Of a DNA stretch of 64,000 bases, positions 62,554-64,000 are shown piece by piece. The position numbers were made by a program, and so were the translations under genes. The notes under the pieces are model-generated. The model was not told where the DNA came from. It saw only the letters and a list, made by a program, of their open reading frames with translations, and ran no database searches. Location: NCBI GenBank assembly GCA_900766005.1, contig CAAFTU010000100.1:1-64000 (forward strand). Reading direction: 5' to 3'. Source of the stretch: an uncultured Bacteroides sp. (GTDB lineage Bacteria > Bacteroidota > Bacteroidia > Bacteroidales > Bacteroidaceae). Numbering within the stretch: the stretch's first letter is position 1; each line of letters begins with the position of its first letter.

Positions 62554-64000
62554 TCAATTTGTTACAAGTACAGGATTCTTATCCCACTCAAAATTACCTT
62601 TACCCAAACTCTTGAAGCGGAAATTATAGTAAAGATCAGCTCCGTTATAGCAATGAGCTTTAACTACATAATACAAATCCAAACCATTCATTGTTGTAGC
62701 AGCATCAGGGTAATTCTTGACCAAAATCATGCGACATCCTTCAGCCACCTGCTCCAGCAACTGCTTAGTAGCCATTTCATCCTCCTCATCAAACAGCTTA
62801 TCCGGGTCAAAACCACGACGTTTATTCAACGTAATATTGAAGTTATTGTAATAAGAACTTGCTCCGAACAGATACTCTGTATTATCAGGATGATCCTTAG
62901 GATTTAAGTAAGTCGGCTTATTGTCTTTTACCCAATCTACCAAATATTGCATATCCTCTTTAGAATGCTCTATAGTGATTGTTGGATCAAACTTCCAAAC
63001 TCCATCGTTCTTGATAAATGTCTGCTTAGACTTAGTAGTAAATAGATCGTTGACAACCCATGAGCCCTCCTGGAAGTTAAACTGAGTAGAAACAGAGAAA
63101 GCGCCATTCTTATCGCTGACAAGGTAAGCCGCAATAATCACATCACCCTCCTGCGCATAAGGATAACGCTGACGAAGCAAGGTAGGCAAATAAGTAGCAG
63201 GCTGTTCTTTATTAGAGAAATTGCCATACTTAGCTATATTACCTCCCATCGCCTGATAATCTTCAGGTGTAACAACCAACAACTGATCATCATTCACTAC
63301 ATTCCAATTCAGTTTACCCTTATTTTCCTCCAACGTATACATCACATGGAATTGCTTATCCTCTTTCTCCACTCCCAATATGAAACTATCAGAAGGAATC
63401 TTCACATTATCTACCTGAACAGTAGAAGTAACTTTATCTCCCTCTTTGCTGTCATTACCTTGATAACGGAAAGCTACATACACCTTCTTACCGACATAAG
63501 CCTCTTCAAATGTATATGTTAAGGTAGTAAATGATTTTCCATATCCTTTTTTAGGTCTGTCTACCTCATCAAAGTTAGGAATAGAAGCTGTTACATTTTT
63601 CCAATCTGCTTCATTTATCTTTCCGTTCTCAGCATTAAATTTATCAGAAACAAGCAGCTGCAGACATTCACCATTGAAATTACCAAACTTTAAATCAAAA
63701 GAAACAGTCTGACCCTCTTCCACAGTAAAAGCCGGAGTAATCATCCAAGAGTCACATTTAGTTTCTGATTTATAAGCAGAAATCTGAGCATATTTGTTCC
63801 CGCTAAAAGACTTTCCTACCCAGGAGCAATCTCCATTCTTCAGCAGCAACCAACGGTAAAGGCTAACAGATTGATTATCCGTCTGTCCTTCAAACTTTTC
63901 TGTATCAGAAGTCTCCGGTTCGTTTTCCGCTTCTCTATAATCAACCAATACCATTGTTCCTGCAGCTGCATCTGAATACTTTTGCTTCAGCAAGGCAGGA
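62554..64000 (-). CDS. Surface lipoprotein with choice-of-anchor-J-like domain, 5' end outside window
   Basis: The frame is open to the window edge (ending PALLKQKYSDAAAGTMVLVD on the upstream side), so the N-terminus and signal peptide are missing. The visible 480 or so residues contain a galactose-binding/choice-of-anchor-J-like beta domain (CDSWMITPAFTVEEGQTVSF, about 80-200, with AYVGKKVYVAFRYQGND). After it come repeats of the type LLRQRYPYAQEGDVIIAAYL, seen also near the edge (LLKQKYSDAAAGTMVLVDY). A C-terminal domain ends YNFRFKSLGKGNFEWDKNPV. This is typical of outer-surface lipoproteins linked to SusCD-type loci. The binding target is unknown. Confidence 0.75.
   Translation of the reverse strand, partial: PALLKQKYSDAAAGTMVLVDYREAENEPETSDTEKFEGQTDNQSVSLYRWLLLKNGDCSWVGKSFSGNKYAQISAYKSETKCDSWMITPAFTVEEGQTVSFDLKFGNFNGECLQLLVSDKFNAENGKINEADWKNVTASIPNFDEVDRPKKGYGKSFTTLTYTFEEAYVGKKVYVAFRYQGNDSKEGDKVTSTVQVDNVKIPSDSFILGVEKEDKQFHVMYTLEENKGKLNWNVVNDDQLLVVTPEDYQAMGGNIAKYGNFSNKEQPATYLPTLLRQRYPYAQEGDVIIAAYLVSDKNGAFSVSTQFNFQEGSWVVNDLFTTKSKQTFIKNDGVWKFDPTITIEHSKEDMQYLVDWVKDNKPTYLNPKDHPDNTEYLFGASSYYNNFNITLNKRRGFDPDKLFDEEDEMATKQLLEQVAEGCRMILVKNYPDAATTMNGLDLYYVVKAHCYNGADLYYNFRFKSLGKGNFEWDKNPVLVTN

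Overview
The window looks like a chromosome segment from a gut Bacteroidales bacterium, most likely Bacteroides or Phocaeicola. The evidence is the family content (BspA-type LRR protein, DUF4248, Hc1-type histone, six-gene Rnf operon, GTP-independent pyruvate phosphate dikinase) and repeated matches to the Bacteroidetes -7 promoter box TAnnTTTG. I saw no rRNA, tRNA or CRISPR array.

Layout. (1) 1-2.1 kb: broken 3' end of an LRR surface protein, a truncated tyrosine recombinase and an unrecognised gene remnant. (2) 2.26-3.53 kb: rtcB. (3) 3.7-33.4 kb: a mosaic accessory/defence region. It holds a MoxR ATPase/VWA/YgjP-type metallohydrolase operon; a pair of DUF262 (GmrSD-like) genes lying between two 189-bp direct repeats; decayed PLD, lipoprotein-like and GNAT fragments; a WYL regulator with a DnaQ-like exonuclease; an integrase N-terminus fused to a histone-like Hc1 tail; an array of helically phased GTGTATG iterons; a ~2,100-residue WG-repeat protein with a small translationally coupled partner; a 5'-truncated RloB-like gene; a satellite-like replication module (XRE regulator, small DNA-binding proteins, primase-helicase); an Abi_2 gene behind its own promoter and a terminator-like small RNA; a SLOG-family protein; and a UPF1-like SF1 helicase. 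(4) 33.5-60.4 kb: core genome, GC-richer: ppdK, rlmD, an RluA-type pseudouridine synthase, a B12-type radical SAM protein, map, rmuC, nhaA, lepA, yebC, pheT, dnaB, ispE, a candidate structured RNA, galE, and rnfA-E-G-D-C-B with an RseC-like gene. (5) 60.7-62.1 kb: an IS3-family insertion sequence. (6) 62.5 kb to the end: a surface lipoprotein gene that runs off the window.

How the parts relate. The accessory region appears to have been assembled by successive insertions and deletions, each leaving a scar: a YgjP protein with a replaced C-terminus, a fossil copy of the WYL gene start 5 kb upstream of the real one, an rloB without its 5' end beside the promoter of the WG giant, and an integrase-histone chimera. 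Several genes there carry single in-frame amber codons within otherwise intact frames. The core part is ordinary Bacteroidales housekeeping; the Rnf complex couples ferredoxin/NADH electron transfer to an ion gradient that NhaA and other transporters can use.

The observations most worth following are the direct-repeat-flanked DUF262 pair, the iteron array, the integrase-Hc1 chimera, the WG giant with its partner, the small RNA in front of the Abi_2 gene, and the unassigned RNA between galE and ispE.
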